NCBI RefSeq assembly: GCF_000519325.1
Contig: NZ_KI912613.1
Span: 847,003 to 911,002 of the forward strand
DNA length: 64,000 nucleotides
From: Patulibacter minatonensis DSM 18081
GTDB taxonomy: Bacteria; Actinomycetota; Thermoleophilia; Solirubrobacterales; Solirubrobacteraceae
Reading direction: 5' to 3'
Of the stretch, positions 25,043-32,903 are shown in pieces (positions within the stretch are counted from its first letter, which is position 1; each line of letters begins with the position of its first letter). The notes under the pieces were generated by a model, which saw only the letters and a list, made by a program, of their open reading frames with translations, did not search any database and was not told the origin of the DNA. Position numbers and translations under genes: made by a program.

Positions 25043-26314
25043 ATGGAGTGGTCGATCCCCGAGGAGACCCAGCAGCTGCTGGTGGCCCTCGACGAGTTCA
25101 TCGAGCGCGAGATCAAGCCGTTGGAGGCGGCGGACCCCGACCTCTTCGACCACCGGCGCGAGTTCTCCCGCACGGACCTCGAGCGCGACGGCATCCCGAC
25201 GCAGCGGTGGCGGCAGAAGATGCTCGACGCGCGCCGGCTGGCGGACGCCGCGGGCTTCTACCGGATGCCCCTCCCGGCGTCCGTCGGCGGGCAGGAGACG
25301 TCGAACCTGACGATGGCGATCGTCCGCGAGCACCTCGCCAAGCGGGGCCCCGGCCTGCACGCGGAGCTCTCGCACGAGGCGTCCGTCGTCGCCAACGCAC
25401 CGCTCGTCCTCGTGCTCGACGCGTACGGCACGCAGGAGCAGAAGGACCGGTACCTCGAGCCGCTGGCGTCCGGCGAGATCGAGATGGCGTTCGGCCTGAC
25501 CGAGCCGGGGCACGGCTCCGACGCCACGTACCTCGAGACGACCGCCCGGAAGGTCGACGGCGGATGGGTGCTGAACGGCGCCAAGCGCTTCAACAGCGTC
25601 GTCGACGTCGCCGAGGCGAACCTCGTCTTCGCGCGCACTAGCGGCGAGCCCGGGAAGGCGGCGGGGATCACCGGGTTCCTCGTCCCGAAGGACACGCCGG
25701 GGTACACGATCCCGTACTACCACTGGTGCTTCAACATGCCCACCGACCATGCGGAGACGCACTTCGACGACGTGCGGCTGCCGGACTCCGCCGTCGTCGG
25801 CGAGGTCGGCCGCGGCCTGGACTGCGCCCAGCTGTTCGTGCACGAGAACCGCATCCGCCAGGCGGCCTCGTCGCTCGGCGCTGCGCAGTTCTGCATCGAC
25901 GAGAGCGTGAAGTTCGCGAAGGAGCGCGTCATCTTCGGCACGCCCCTGTCCGAGCACCAGGGCATCCAGTGGCAGCTCGTGGAGCTGCAGACGGAGGCCG
26001 AGCTCGTCCGCAACACGATCCACAAGACCGCGTGGCACATGGATCAGGGCGGCCGCACGAGCGTGTCGGACCTCGTGTCGATGGTGAACTTCCGGGCGAA
26101 CAACCTCGCCTGCGACGCCGCGGACCGCGCGATGCAGGTCCACGGCGGCGTCGGCTACACGCGGCACAAGCCGTTCGAGCACATCTACCGCCACCACCGC
26201 CGCTACCGCATCACCGAGGGCTCCGACGAGCTCCAGAAGCGGCGGATCGCCGGCCGGCTGTTCGGGCTGTCCGGGAAGCCCTCGCCGACGCAGGCGCCGG
26301 TCGCGGCGGACTGA
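25043..26314 (+). CDS. Acyl-CoA dehydrogenase
   Basis: The 423-residue FAD enzyme contains MAFGLTEPGHGSDATYLET (flavin and substrate binding), the VHGGVGYTRHKPFEH segment and the C-terminal RITEGSDELQKRRIAG, where the glutamate occupies the catalytic-base position of medium-chain enzymes. It oxidises an acyl-CoA to the enoyl-CoA with ETF as acceptor. ATG at 25043 has GGAAGGA at proper spacing. It is transcribed away from GAF-PucR regulator 3 and converges on the P450. The chain type is not predictable, though neighbours suggest branched or cyclic substrates. Confidence 0.9.
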   Translation: MEWSIPEETQQLLVALDEFIEREIKPLEAADPDLFDHRREFSRTDLERDGIPTQRWRQKMLDARRLADAAGFYRMPLPASVGGQETSNLTMAIVREHLAKRGPGLHAELSHEASVVANAPLVLVLDAYGTQEQKDRYLEPLASGEIEMAFGLTEPGHGSDATYLETTARKVDGGWVLNGAKRFNSVVDVAEANLVFARTSGEPGKAAGITGFLVPKDTPGYTIPYYHWCFNMPTDHAETHFDDVRLPDSAVVGEVGRGLDCAQLFVHENRIRQAASSLGAAQFCIDESVKFAKERVIFGTPLSEHQGIQWQLVELQTEAELVRNTIHKTAWHMDQGGRTSVSDLVSMVNFRANNLACDAADRAMQVHGGVGYTRHKPFEHIYRHHRRYRITEGSDELQKRRIAGRLFGLSGKPSPTQAPVAAD

Positions 26315-26333
26315 CGGGACCCCCGGGCCCTGG

Positions 26334-26357
26334 CCCCGCCGGCAGCTGCCGGCGGGG
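26334..26357. terminator. 24-bp perfect palindrome between convergent genes
   Basis: CCCCGCCGGCAG (26334-26345) is followed directly by its exact reverse complement (26346-26357). It lies between the ends of the acyl-CoA dehydrogenase and P450 genes, consistent with a bidirectional terminator. Confidence 0.5.
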
Positions 26358-26374
26358 GACCGGCCGGGCGCGGC

Positions 26375-27703
26375 TCACCGCACGTCGAGCGTCACCGGCA
26401 GGTTCTTGACGCCGCCGACGAAGTTCGTCTGCACCACCCTGCGCCCGTCGAGCAGCGTCCCGCCGGCGAGGTGCGGGAGCAGCTCCTCGAACATCACGCG
26501 CAGCTCGAGCTTCGCGACGTGCTGCCCGATGCACATGTGCGGGCCGTAGCCGAAGGCGATGTGCCGGTTCGGCTGCCGTGCGACGTCGAACGTGTCGGGC
26601 GCGTCGAACACCGCGTCGTCGCGGTTGGCGGACTGGTACAGGAGCATCAGCCGGTCGCCGGCCGCGATGCGCTGCCCGCCGATCGTCGTGTCCTCGACCG
26701 CCTGCCGGACGAAGTGCTTGACCGGAGCCGCCCACCGCAGCGCCTCGTTGACGAAGCCCGGGATCCGCGAGGGGTCGGCCTGCAGGGCCCGGAGCTGCTC
26801 CGGGTGCTTCAGGAGCTCCTCGATCCCGGTGGCCAGGGTCACCGAGGTCGTGTCGTGCCCGGCGGTCGCGATCGCGACGAAGTACCCGTAGGCGACGAGT
26901 TTGGGGAGGTACGCGCCGTGCTCGTCCTTCGCGACGGAGATGATCGTGGCGAGGTCGTCCCTCGGGTGCGCCGCGCGCCGGTCCTCGACCAGCACGTCGA
27001 AGTACGCGTAGAAGTCGGTGATCGCCGCGGCCCACTGCTGCGCGGCGGCCTCGGGGGAGAGCTCGACGTCGTCGCGCTTGACGTCGGGGTCCTCCGTGCC
27101 GAACAGCTCCTGGGTGAGGGCCATCATCCGCGCCTCGTCCTCCTCCGGCACGCCGAACAGGGTCATGATCACGTGCAACGGGAAGCGCTTCGCCCAGCCC
27201 TCGGCGAGGTCGAAGGGCCCGTCGGCCGCCTGCCGTCGCAGGTCCGCCACGGCCTCGCGCGCGAGCTCGCGGATGCGGTCCTCCCACCGCTTGAGGTTCG
27301 CGGGACGGAACCAGTCCAGCGCGATGTTCTTGATCGTCGTGTGGTCCGGCGGGTCGAGGTACACCAGCGTGTGCAGGATCCGCAGGGAGCCGTCGTTGAT
27401 GCTCCTCGTGAACGCATCCCCGGCCTGGTTGGTGAGGATCGGGTTGTGCGTGTCCGAGTTCGTGCCGCCGCCGGCCGGGAAGGTCGCGGCGCGCCGCTCG
27501 ACGTCCATGACGTCGGCGTGCGTGGAGACGAGCCAGAGCGGGTCGTACCCGTCGACCCGGACCTGCGCCAGGGGCGCGAGCTCGCGCAGCCAGCGGTAGG
27601 CCTCGAACAGCCGCGGCTCGTCGCGGTGCCCCTCCGCCAGGACCACCCGGCGTGCGACGTCGTCGGGGACGGTGGTGGATGCGTGGGTCGTGACCGTGCT
27701 CAT
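26375..27703 (-). CDS. Cytochrome P450
   Basis: The 442-residue soluble bacterial P450 has the I-helix oxygen-binding motif TAGHDTTS (about 265), ExxR in NEALRW (about 305) and the haem-ligand loop [15 protein letters not shown] with the axial cysteine. No redox partner is fused or adjacent, so ferredoxin and reductase must come from elsewhere. The [18 protein letters not shown] segment and overall length suit the CYP families that hydroxylate lipids or terpenoids; family number cannot be set by eye. Shine-Dalgarno AGGAGCAG precedes the ATG. Together with the GMC oxidase and ligases it could start attack on a hydrocarbon or sterol side chain. Confidence 0.92.
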   Translation of the reverse strand: MSTVTTHASTTVPDDVARRVVLAEGHRDEPRLFEAYRWLRELAPLAQVRVDGYDPLWLVSTHADVMDVERRAATFPAGGGTNSDTHNPILTNQAGDAFTRSINDGSLRILHTLVYLDPPDHTTIKNIALDWFRPANLKRWEDRIRELAREAVADLRRQAADGPFDLAEGWAKRFPLHVIMTLFGVPEEDEARMMALTQELFGTEDPDVKRDDVELSPEAAAQQWAAAITDFYAYFDVLVEDRRAAHPRDDLATIISVAKDEHGAYLPKLVAYGYFVAIATAGHDTTSVTLATGIEELLKHPEQLRALQADPSRIPGFVNEALRWAAPVKHFVRQAVEDTTIGGQRIAAGDRLMLLYQSANRDDAVFDAPDTFDVARQPNRHIAFGYGPHMCIGQHVAKLELRVMFEELLPHLAGGTLLDGRRVVQTNFVGGVKNLPVTLDVR

Positions 27704-27721
27704 GACTGCTCCTGCGCTCGA

Positions 27722-27735
27722 CGTGATCGGTCACG
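27722..27735. promoter_or_regulatory. Near-palindrome CGTGATCGGTCACG upstream of the P450
   Basis: The 14-bp sequence pairs at all but the central C/T positions. It covers the predicted transcription start, 19 bp before the P450 ATG, a position suited to a repressor. Confidence 0.35.
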
Positions 27736-27799
27736 AATGTCGTGCGCCACGAGGGACGCGTCGAGCGGCGGGGGCGGCGCGGTCTGTCGACTTTCCCAG
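27736..27799 (-). promoter_or_regulatory. P450 promoter with YTGK-N8-MCAR box
   Basis: The minus strand has CTGGGAAAGTCGACAG (27799-27784), then 42 bp, then GACATT (27741-27736). The box and the bases after it are nearly identical to those upstream of the GMC gene. Confidence 0.42.
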
Positions 27800-27843
27800 G
27801 TCCCCCCGTGCCGGGCCCGTGCGGGGACGGGCCCGGCCGGCGC

Positions 27844-28641
27844 TCAGCGCGCGTTGAAGTTCGGCTTGCGCCGCTCGGCGATCGCGGCGAGGCCCTCCCG
27901 GGCGTCCTCCGTGGCCGCCATGCGCGCGAGGGCGTGGGCCTCGAGCTCGAGCTGCGCGTCGAGCGGGGTGTCCTCCGCCGAGAGCAGCAGCCGCCGGATC
28001 TCGCCGTAGGCCCGGGTGGGACCGGCGGCCAGCCGCGCGGCCATCTTTCCGGCGCGGGCGGCGAGCTCGTCGCCCGGGACGACCTCGTCGATCATCCCGG
28101 CGTCGAGCGCCGTGGCCGCGTCCAGCCGCTCGTTCAGGAGCAGGTAGCGGCGGGCGCGCGAGAGCCCCATGCGGCGGGAGAACGAGATCGACGAGCTCGC
28201 GTCGCAGCTGTAGCCGATGCCGGTGTAGGCCGCGACGAACATGGCCTCCTCGGAGCCGACGACGTAGTCGCAGCTCGCGACGAACGCGGCCATCCCGCCC
28301 GCGCAGACGCCGTGGACGGCGGCGACGATCGGGGCGTCCATCTTCTGCAGCCGGGAGATCCCCATGTGCAGGTCGGAGGTCCAGCGGAGGATGAGGTTCG
28401 GGAGCTGGTCGCCCGACTGCGCGAAGACCTTGACGTCGCCGCCGTAGCTGAAGGCCTTGCCCTCGGCGTCGAGCAGCACGGCGCGGACGTCCCCCTTCGC
28501 GGAGAGCTCCGTCAGGTCGAGCCCGAGCTCGTTGATCTCGTGGCAGAACGCCCCGTCGATCGGGTTGCCGCGCTCGGCCTGGGTCAGCGTCACGTGGGCG
28601 ATCCCGTCCTGGACGTCCAGGCGGAGGGTCTCGTAGGTCAT
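27844..28641 (-). CDS. Crotonase-fold protein 2, catalytic glutamates absent
   Basis: The 265-residue enoyl-CoA hydratase/isomerase family protein keeps the oxyanion-hole segments FSYGGDVKVF and HGVCAGGMAAFVASCDY. The first hydratase glutamate is replaced by alanine (AGGMA) and the second lies within AMFVAAYTGIG, where no acid is present. An aspartate follows in YSCDASSS, where PaaG-like isomerases carry theirs. An isomerase or non-hydratase role is probable. ATG at 28641; a promoter with the YTGK-N8-MCAR box and TAGCGT lies upstream, so it is transcribed separately from ligase D. Confidence 0.85.
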   Translation of the reverse strand: MTYETLRLDVQDGIAHVTLTQAERGNPIDGAFCHEINELGLDLTELSAKGDVRAVLLDAEGKAFSYGGDVKVFAQSGDQLPNLILRWTSDLHMGISRLQKMDAPIVAAVHGVCAGGMAAFVASCDYVVGSEEAMFVAAYTGIGYSCDASSSISFSRRMGLSRARRYLLLNERLDAATALDAGMIDEVVPGDELAARAGKMAARLAAGPTRAYGEIRRLLLSAEDTPLDAQLELEAHALARMAATEDAREGLAAIAERRKPNFNAR

Positions 28642-28712
28642 GGGGCTCCTCGTCGATGGTGGCGGGCGCGTGGCCGGCACCGGACGCCGGCCGGGAATCG
28701 TCCCGATGGCCG

Positions 28713-28774
28713 ACGCTACCGTCGGCGGCCGGTCGCGGTGGGCCGAGGGTCGCCCCGCCTGTCCGGGCCCACAA
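28713..28774 (-). promoter_or_regulatory. Crotonase 2 promoter with YTGK-N8-MCAR box
   Basis: The minus strand reads TTGTGGGCCCGGACAG (28774-28759), 40 bp, then TAGCGT (28718-28713). A leader of about 65 bases follows. Confidence 0.42.
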
Positions 28775-28834
28775 GGCGGACGAGCCCGGACGAGCGGGTC
28801 GGCACGCGGGCGCACGGGGGTCCTGCCGTCGGCG

Positions 28835-30736
28835 TCAGCCCGCGTAGAGCGCCTCGATCTCGTCCGCGTGCCGCTCGGCGATCGCGCTGCGCCGGAGCTT
28901 CATCGTGTTCGTGACGAGGCCGTCGCCGGGTCCCCAGACGTCGGGCAGGACGGCATGGGCGCGCACGTGCTCGACGCGGGAGAGCCGGGCGTTGCCGACG
29001 TCGACGGCCCGTTGGACCTCCGCGCGGACGACCGGGTGCGCCGAGAGCGCCGCGTGGTCGCCCTCCAGCGCGTGGGCGGACGCGAACGCCCGGAGCTCGT
29101 CGGCGTCGAGGACGATCAGCGCCGCGACGTACCGCCGGCGGTCTCCGAACGACGCGACCCAGCCGATCACGGGCGACGCCTCGGCGACGGCGGACTCGAT
29201 CTTGGCGGGGAAGAGGTTCTTGCCGGAGGAGTTGATCATCGCCTCCTTCTTGCGCCCGACGATCCGCAGGTAGCCGTCGTCGTCCTTCGTCGCGACGTCG
29301 CCGGACGCGGTCCACCCGCCCTCCTGCTGCAGCTCGGCGGTCTTCTCGGGCGCGCCGCGGTAGCCGGCGCAGGCGTGCGGGCCGCGGAGGAGGAACTCGC
29401 CGTCGTCGGCCAGGCGGGTCTCGACGTCGGGGAGCGCGATCCCGACGCTCCCCAGCCGCGCGCCGCCGGGCGGGTTCATGGTCGCCATCATGAACTCGGA
29501 CATCCCCCAGATCTCGAGGATCTCCAGGCCGAGCGCGTGGTGGAAGGCGAGCATGTCGACCGAGCTGGGGGCCGCGGCGACGCCGAGCCACTCCGCCCGG
29601 TCGAGGCCGAGCGCGGCACGGACGGGCTCGAGGGCGACGCGGGCGGGGTCTGGTGCCCCGCCGTGTCCGGGTGCGGGGTCGATCGAGCCGCCGGCGGTCT
29701 CGACGCGCGCGAGCCGCTCCGCGAGCGGCGACTCGAGCTCCGGGAGCTCGGCGAGTGTCGCCCGTGCGCGGTCCTGCAGCTTCTCCCACGTGCGAGGGAC
29801 GCCGAAGAACCGGGTCGGCCGGGTCTCCGCGATCGCGTCCCAGAGCGTGTCGGGGTCGGGCACGCAGGTCAGGGTCGCCCCCGTCCCGATCGTCGTGTAG
29901 TGGCAGACGAAGCGGTCGACGATGTGGGCCGCCGGGAGGAACGACACGCCGCGCCCGCCCGGGGACGCCGGCGCCATCGCCTCGACCCCGGAGAGCGACG
30001 ACATGATCGCCCGGTGCGGGAGCTGCACGCCCTTCGGCCGGCCCGTCGTCCCGGAGGTGTAGACGAGCGTCGCCAGGTCGTCCGGCCCGACCGCGCGCCA
30101 CGCGGCGTCGAGGTCGAAGTCCGGGCGTGCCCCGCGCTCCAGGGCGTCCAGGGACAGGACGCGGGGGTCGTCGACGGCCCCGCGGCCCGCCGGGGCGACG
30201 GCGTCGCCGGACCCGTCCTCCGGTGCCGCGTCCTCGTCGAGCACGACGATCCGGCGGACGGCCGGGAGTGCATCGGCGATCGCGACGGCACGGTCGAGGA
30301 ACCGCCGCTCGCACGCGATCACCGGAGCCCCGGCGTCGTCGACCAAGGCGATCATCTGGTCGAGCGGCTCGGTCGCGTAGAGCGAGTACGGCACGGCACC
30401 GACGTGCAGCGCGGCGAGGTCGACGACGTTGAACAGCGGGACGTTGCGGGCCAGGATCGCCAGCGCGTCGCCGCGCCCGAGGCCGATCGCGTCCAGGCCG
30501 CCGGCGGCGCTGCCGACCCGCGCGCCCACGTCGGCCCAGGTCAGCGTCCCGCCGTCGTGCTCGCGGTACGCGGGGCGGTCGCCGCTCGCCCGCCAGGTGA
30601 CCTGGAAGGCCGCGCACACGGTCGGCTGGGCGATCGCCGCGGCGATCGCGGCGCGGGCCTCGTCGTCGCCACGTGCGACGGTCGTCGTCGCCGGGTCGAC
30701 CGGCGTGCGCCCGGTCGTCGTCTGGTCCTGCGCCAT
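28835..30736 (-). CDS. AMP-forming acyl-CoA ligase D
   Basis: The 633-residue ligase has P-loop LVYTSGTTGRPKGV, LEIWGMSEF, the hinge GRKKEAMINSSGKNLFP and C-terminal VTNTMKLRRSAIAERH. It is closest to ligases B and C in architecture, with a roughly 40-residue insertion rich in Pro, Gly and Asp around residue 345. It lies 27 bp after kinase 3 in one operon, the second kinase-ligase pairing in the window. The likely role is activation of a long or bulky acid; specificity is not readable. Confidence 0.9.
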   Translation of the reverse strand: MAQDQTTTGRTPVDPATTTVARGDDEARAAIAAAIAQPTVCAAFQVTWRASGDRPAYREHDGGTLTWADVGARVGSAAGGLDAIGLGRGDALAILARNVPLFNVVDLAALHVGAVPYSLYATEPLDQMIALVDDAGAPVIACERRFLDRAVAIADALPAVRRIVVLDEDAAPEDGSGDAVAPAGRGAVDDPRVLSLDALERGARPDFDLDAAWRAVGPDDLATLVYTSGTTGRPKGVQLPHRAIMSSLSGVEAMAPASPGGRGVSFLPAAHIVDRFVCHYTTIGTGATLTCVPDPDTLWDAIAETRPTRFFGVPRTWEKLQDRARATLAELPELESPLAERLARVETAGGSIDPAPGHGGAPDPARVALEPVRAALGLDRAEWLGVAAAPSSVDMLAFHHALGLEILEIWGMSEFMMATMNPPGGARLGSVGIALPDVETRLADDGEFLLRGPHACAGYRGAPEKTAELQQEGGWTASGDVATKDDDGYLRIVGRKKEAMINSSGKNLFPAKIESAVAEASPVIGWVASFGDRRRYVAALIVLDADELRAFASAHALEGDHAALSAHPVVRAEVQRAVDVGNARLSRVEHVRAHAVLPDVWGPGDGLVTNTMKLRRSAIAERHADEIEALYAG

Positions 30737-30763
30737 CTCGTGCTCCGTTCGTCGGCGCCGGGC

Positions 30764-31798
30764 TCAGCCGGCCCGGTCCGCCGCGCGGACGAGCTCGAGG
30801 CCGCGACCGATCACCGCGGGCAGGGACTCCTCCGCCCGGACCATCGCCGCGTCGGGCTGCTCGCGCCGGCGGTTCTGCTTGGCCAGGACCGCGATGGTCG
30901 AAGCCGTCTTGTAGTGGCAGCAGCCGAGGAACCACGGGAGCTCCGCGGTGTCGATCTCGCGCTCCCGGCGGTACGTCGCCAGGAGCTCCTCCCGCGTCGG
31001 CATGCCCTCGCCCGCCCGGCGATTCGCGTCGTCCGGCGGCCCGGCGAACCGGTGGCGCGGGTCGGTGTGCATCAGGAGCCACGCGAGGTCGCTGCGCGGA
31101 TCGCCGACCGACCAGATCTCCCAGTCGATCAGCGCGGCCAGGCGGGCACCGTCGAACTGCATGTTCGCGAGGCGGTAGTCGCCGTGGAGGATCCGTGCCT
31201 CCACGGACTCCGGCACGTCCCGCACGAGCTCGGCGTGGAGGGCGTCCTCGTCGCCGCGGAGGTCGTCGGGGCAGGTCTCGAAGAGGCGGCGCCAGCGTCC
31301 GAGCTCCTCGGCCGGGGAGAGCACCGGCTCGTCGGCCAGCCCGACGTCCGCGGGCTCGACGCCCTGCAGGCGCGCCAGCATGCGGGCGGCCGCCTCGGCG
31401 CGCTCGCGGACGACCTCCGGCTCCGGCGGGTCGTCGAGCACGTCCGTCAGCGGCTCGTAGGACTGCCCGTCGACGTAGGTCATCGCGAACAGCGGCGGGG
31501 CCCCGTCGTCGGTGAAGAGGACCTCCGGCGCCGCGACGCCCGACACCGGGTGCAGGGCGTCGAGGACCCGGGCCTGTCGCAGGACGTCGCGGTTGCGGAC
31601 GGGCTCCAGGCCGGGCGGCGCGACCTTCACGACGATCCGCCGGTGCGCGTCGGGGGCTCCGGCGAGCGCGGCCCGGAACGTCAGGCTCGAGACGCCGCCG
31701 TGGAGCCGGTCGAGGGCCTCGACGGTCGCGCCGGGGAACCGGGCGGCGACGCTGCGGGAGACGCGGTCGTGGAACTGGGTGGGGTCGAGCTCGGTCAC
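30764..31798 (-). CDS. Aminoglycoside-phosphotransferase-like kinase 3 (acyl-CoA-associated)
   Basis: The 344-residue kinase has the catalytic loop LHGDYRLANMQF (about 205) and LIDWEIWSVGDPRSDLAW (about 225). It is similar in layout to kinase 1 and to the N-terminal kinase part of ACAD10/11. The GTG at 31798 is preceded by GGAGGA at eight bases; the same bases also resemble a -10 element (GAGGAT). It is followed by ligase D. A role in phosphorylating a 4-hydroxyacyl-CoA is inferred from family and operon context. Confidence 0.85.
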   Translation of the reverse strand: MTELDPTQFHDRVSRSVAARFPGATVEALDRLHGGVSSLTFRAALAGAPDAHRRIVVKVAPPGLEPVRNRDVLRQARVLDALHPVSGVAAPEVLFTDDGAPPLFAMTYVDGQSYEPLTDVLDDPPEPEVVRERAEAAARMLARLQGVEPADVGLADEPVLSPAEELGRWRRLFETCPDDLRGDEDALHAELVRDVPESVEARILHGDYRLANMQFDGARLAALIDWEIWSVGDPRSDLAWLLMHTDPRHRFAGPPDDANRRAGEGMPTREELLATYRREREIDTAELPWFLGCCHYKTASTIAVLAKQNRRREQPDAAMVRAEESLPAVIGRGLELVRAADRAG

Positions 31799-31855
31799 GT
31801 CGGACCATCCTCCGCGCGGCCGGGCGCCGGACGCCACCGGGGCGGCGTCGTGGCG

Positions 31856-31949
31856 CTGGTGACTCCGACAGCCGGGGGCTCGACCCTGGAGGAGCCGACA
31901 GCACCCGGCGACGGCGACGGCGGACGACGCGGGCCCGCCCGGATAGAAC
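31856..31949 (+). promoter_or_regulatory. SDR promoter with two YTGK-N8-MCAR boxes
   Basis: CTGGTGACTCCGACAG (31856-31871) and CTGGAGGAGCCGACAG (31886-31901) are exactly 30 bp apart, about three helical turns. The second ends 42 bp before TAGAAC (31944-31949). The region is divergent, so the boxes may also act on kinase 3. Confidence 0.48.
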
Positions 31950-31978
31950 CGCAGGACGGTCGACGGAGGAGGAGACGC

Positions 31979-32743
31979 ATGGACGTGCTCTCGCGGTACT
32001 CGCTGGAGGGGAAGGTGGCGGTCGTGACGGGCGCCTCGTCGGGACTGGGCGTGGCGTTCGCCCGGGCGCTGGCCGAAGCCGGGGCCGACGTGGCGATCGG
32101 CGCGCGGCGGGAGGATCGCCTGCGGGAGACCGCCCGGCTGGTCGAGGAGACCGGGCGCCGCGCCGTGGCGGTCCCGACCGACGTGACGCGCGTCGAGGAC
32201 TGCGACGCCCTGGTCGACGCGGCGATGGGCGCCTTCGGCCGGGTCGACGTGCTGATCAACAACGCCGGGGTCGGTGGCGAGTACCACCCGGCGACGGAGG
32301 ACCCGCCCGACCACTTCCGCTCGGTCGTGGACATCAACCTCATGGGCTCCTACTGGATGGCGAAGGCGTGCGGTCGCGTCATGGGAGCCGGCAGCGCGGT
32401 GGTGAACATCTCCAGCGTGATGGCGCTGACGACGGCGAGGATGCCCGCCGCGGGCTACGCCGCGAGCAAGGCCGGCGTCCTCGGGTTGACGAAGGACCTG
32501 GCCGCGCAGTGGGCGCCGAAGGGGATCCGCGTCAACGCGATCTGCCCGGGGATCTTCCCCACGGAGGCGACCGCGAACTACGGCCCGAACTACGAGAAGA
32601 AGGTCGTCGCCGCCCGCATCCCGATCGGCCGCTTCGGCGACCCGGCGGAGATCGCGGCCACCGCCGTCTTCCTCGCCGGGCCGGGCGCGGGGTACATCAC
32701 GGGCGTGACGCTCCCGGTCGACGGCGGGGTGCTGCTGACCTGA
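31979..32743 (+). CDS. SDR-family dehydrogenase/reductase 1
   Basis: The 254-residue classical SDR has the cofactor motif TGASSGLG, NNAG, a catalytic serine in NISSVMAL and YAASK, so it is a complete NAD(P)-dependent enzyme. It probably interconverts a hydroxyacyl-CoA or alcohol and its ketone. The strong Shine-Dalgarno GGAGGAGGAG lies before the ATG at 31979. It is divergent from kinase 3 and ligase D, with two activator-like boxes between them. Confidence 0.88.
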   Translation: MDVLSRYSLEGKVAVVTGASSGLGVAFARALAEAGADVAIGARREDRLRETARLVEETGRRAVAVPTDVTRVEDCDALVDAAMGAFGRVDVLINNAGVGGEYHPATEDPPDHFRSVVDINLMGSYWMAKACGRVMGAGSAVVNISSVMALTTARMPAAGYAASKAGVLGLTKDLAAQWAPKGIRVNAICPGIFPTEATANYGPNYEKKVVAARIPIGRFGDPAEIAATAVFLAGPGAGYITGVTLPVDGGVLLT

Positions 32744-32903
32744 GGACCCGCCGCGAGCGGGTGCGGCGCCGAGACCGGTCGGCGGCGAGGCAGGACACCG
32801 CACCGCGGGCCGCGGGACGGTCGGCGCCCGGGCCTACGCAGGACCGACGTAGCCCCGCACCGATCGCCCCCAGGTGGCGCCCCGGCGCTGCCACCATGCG
32901 GTC

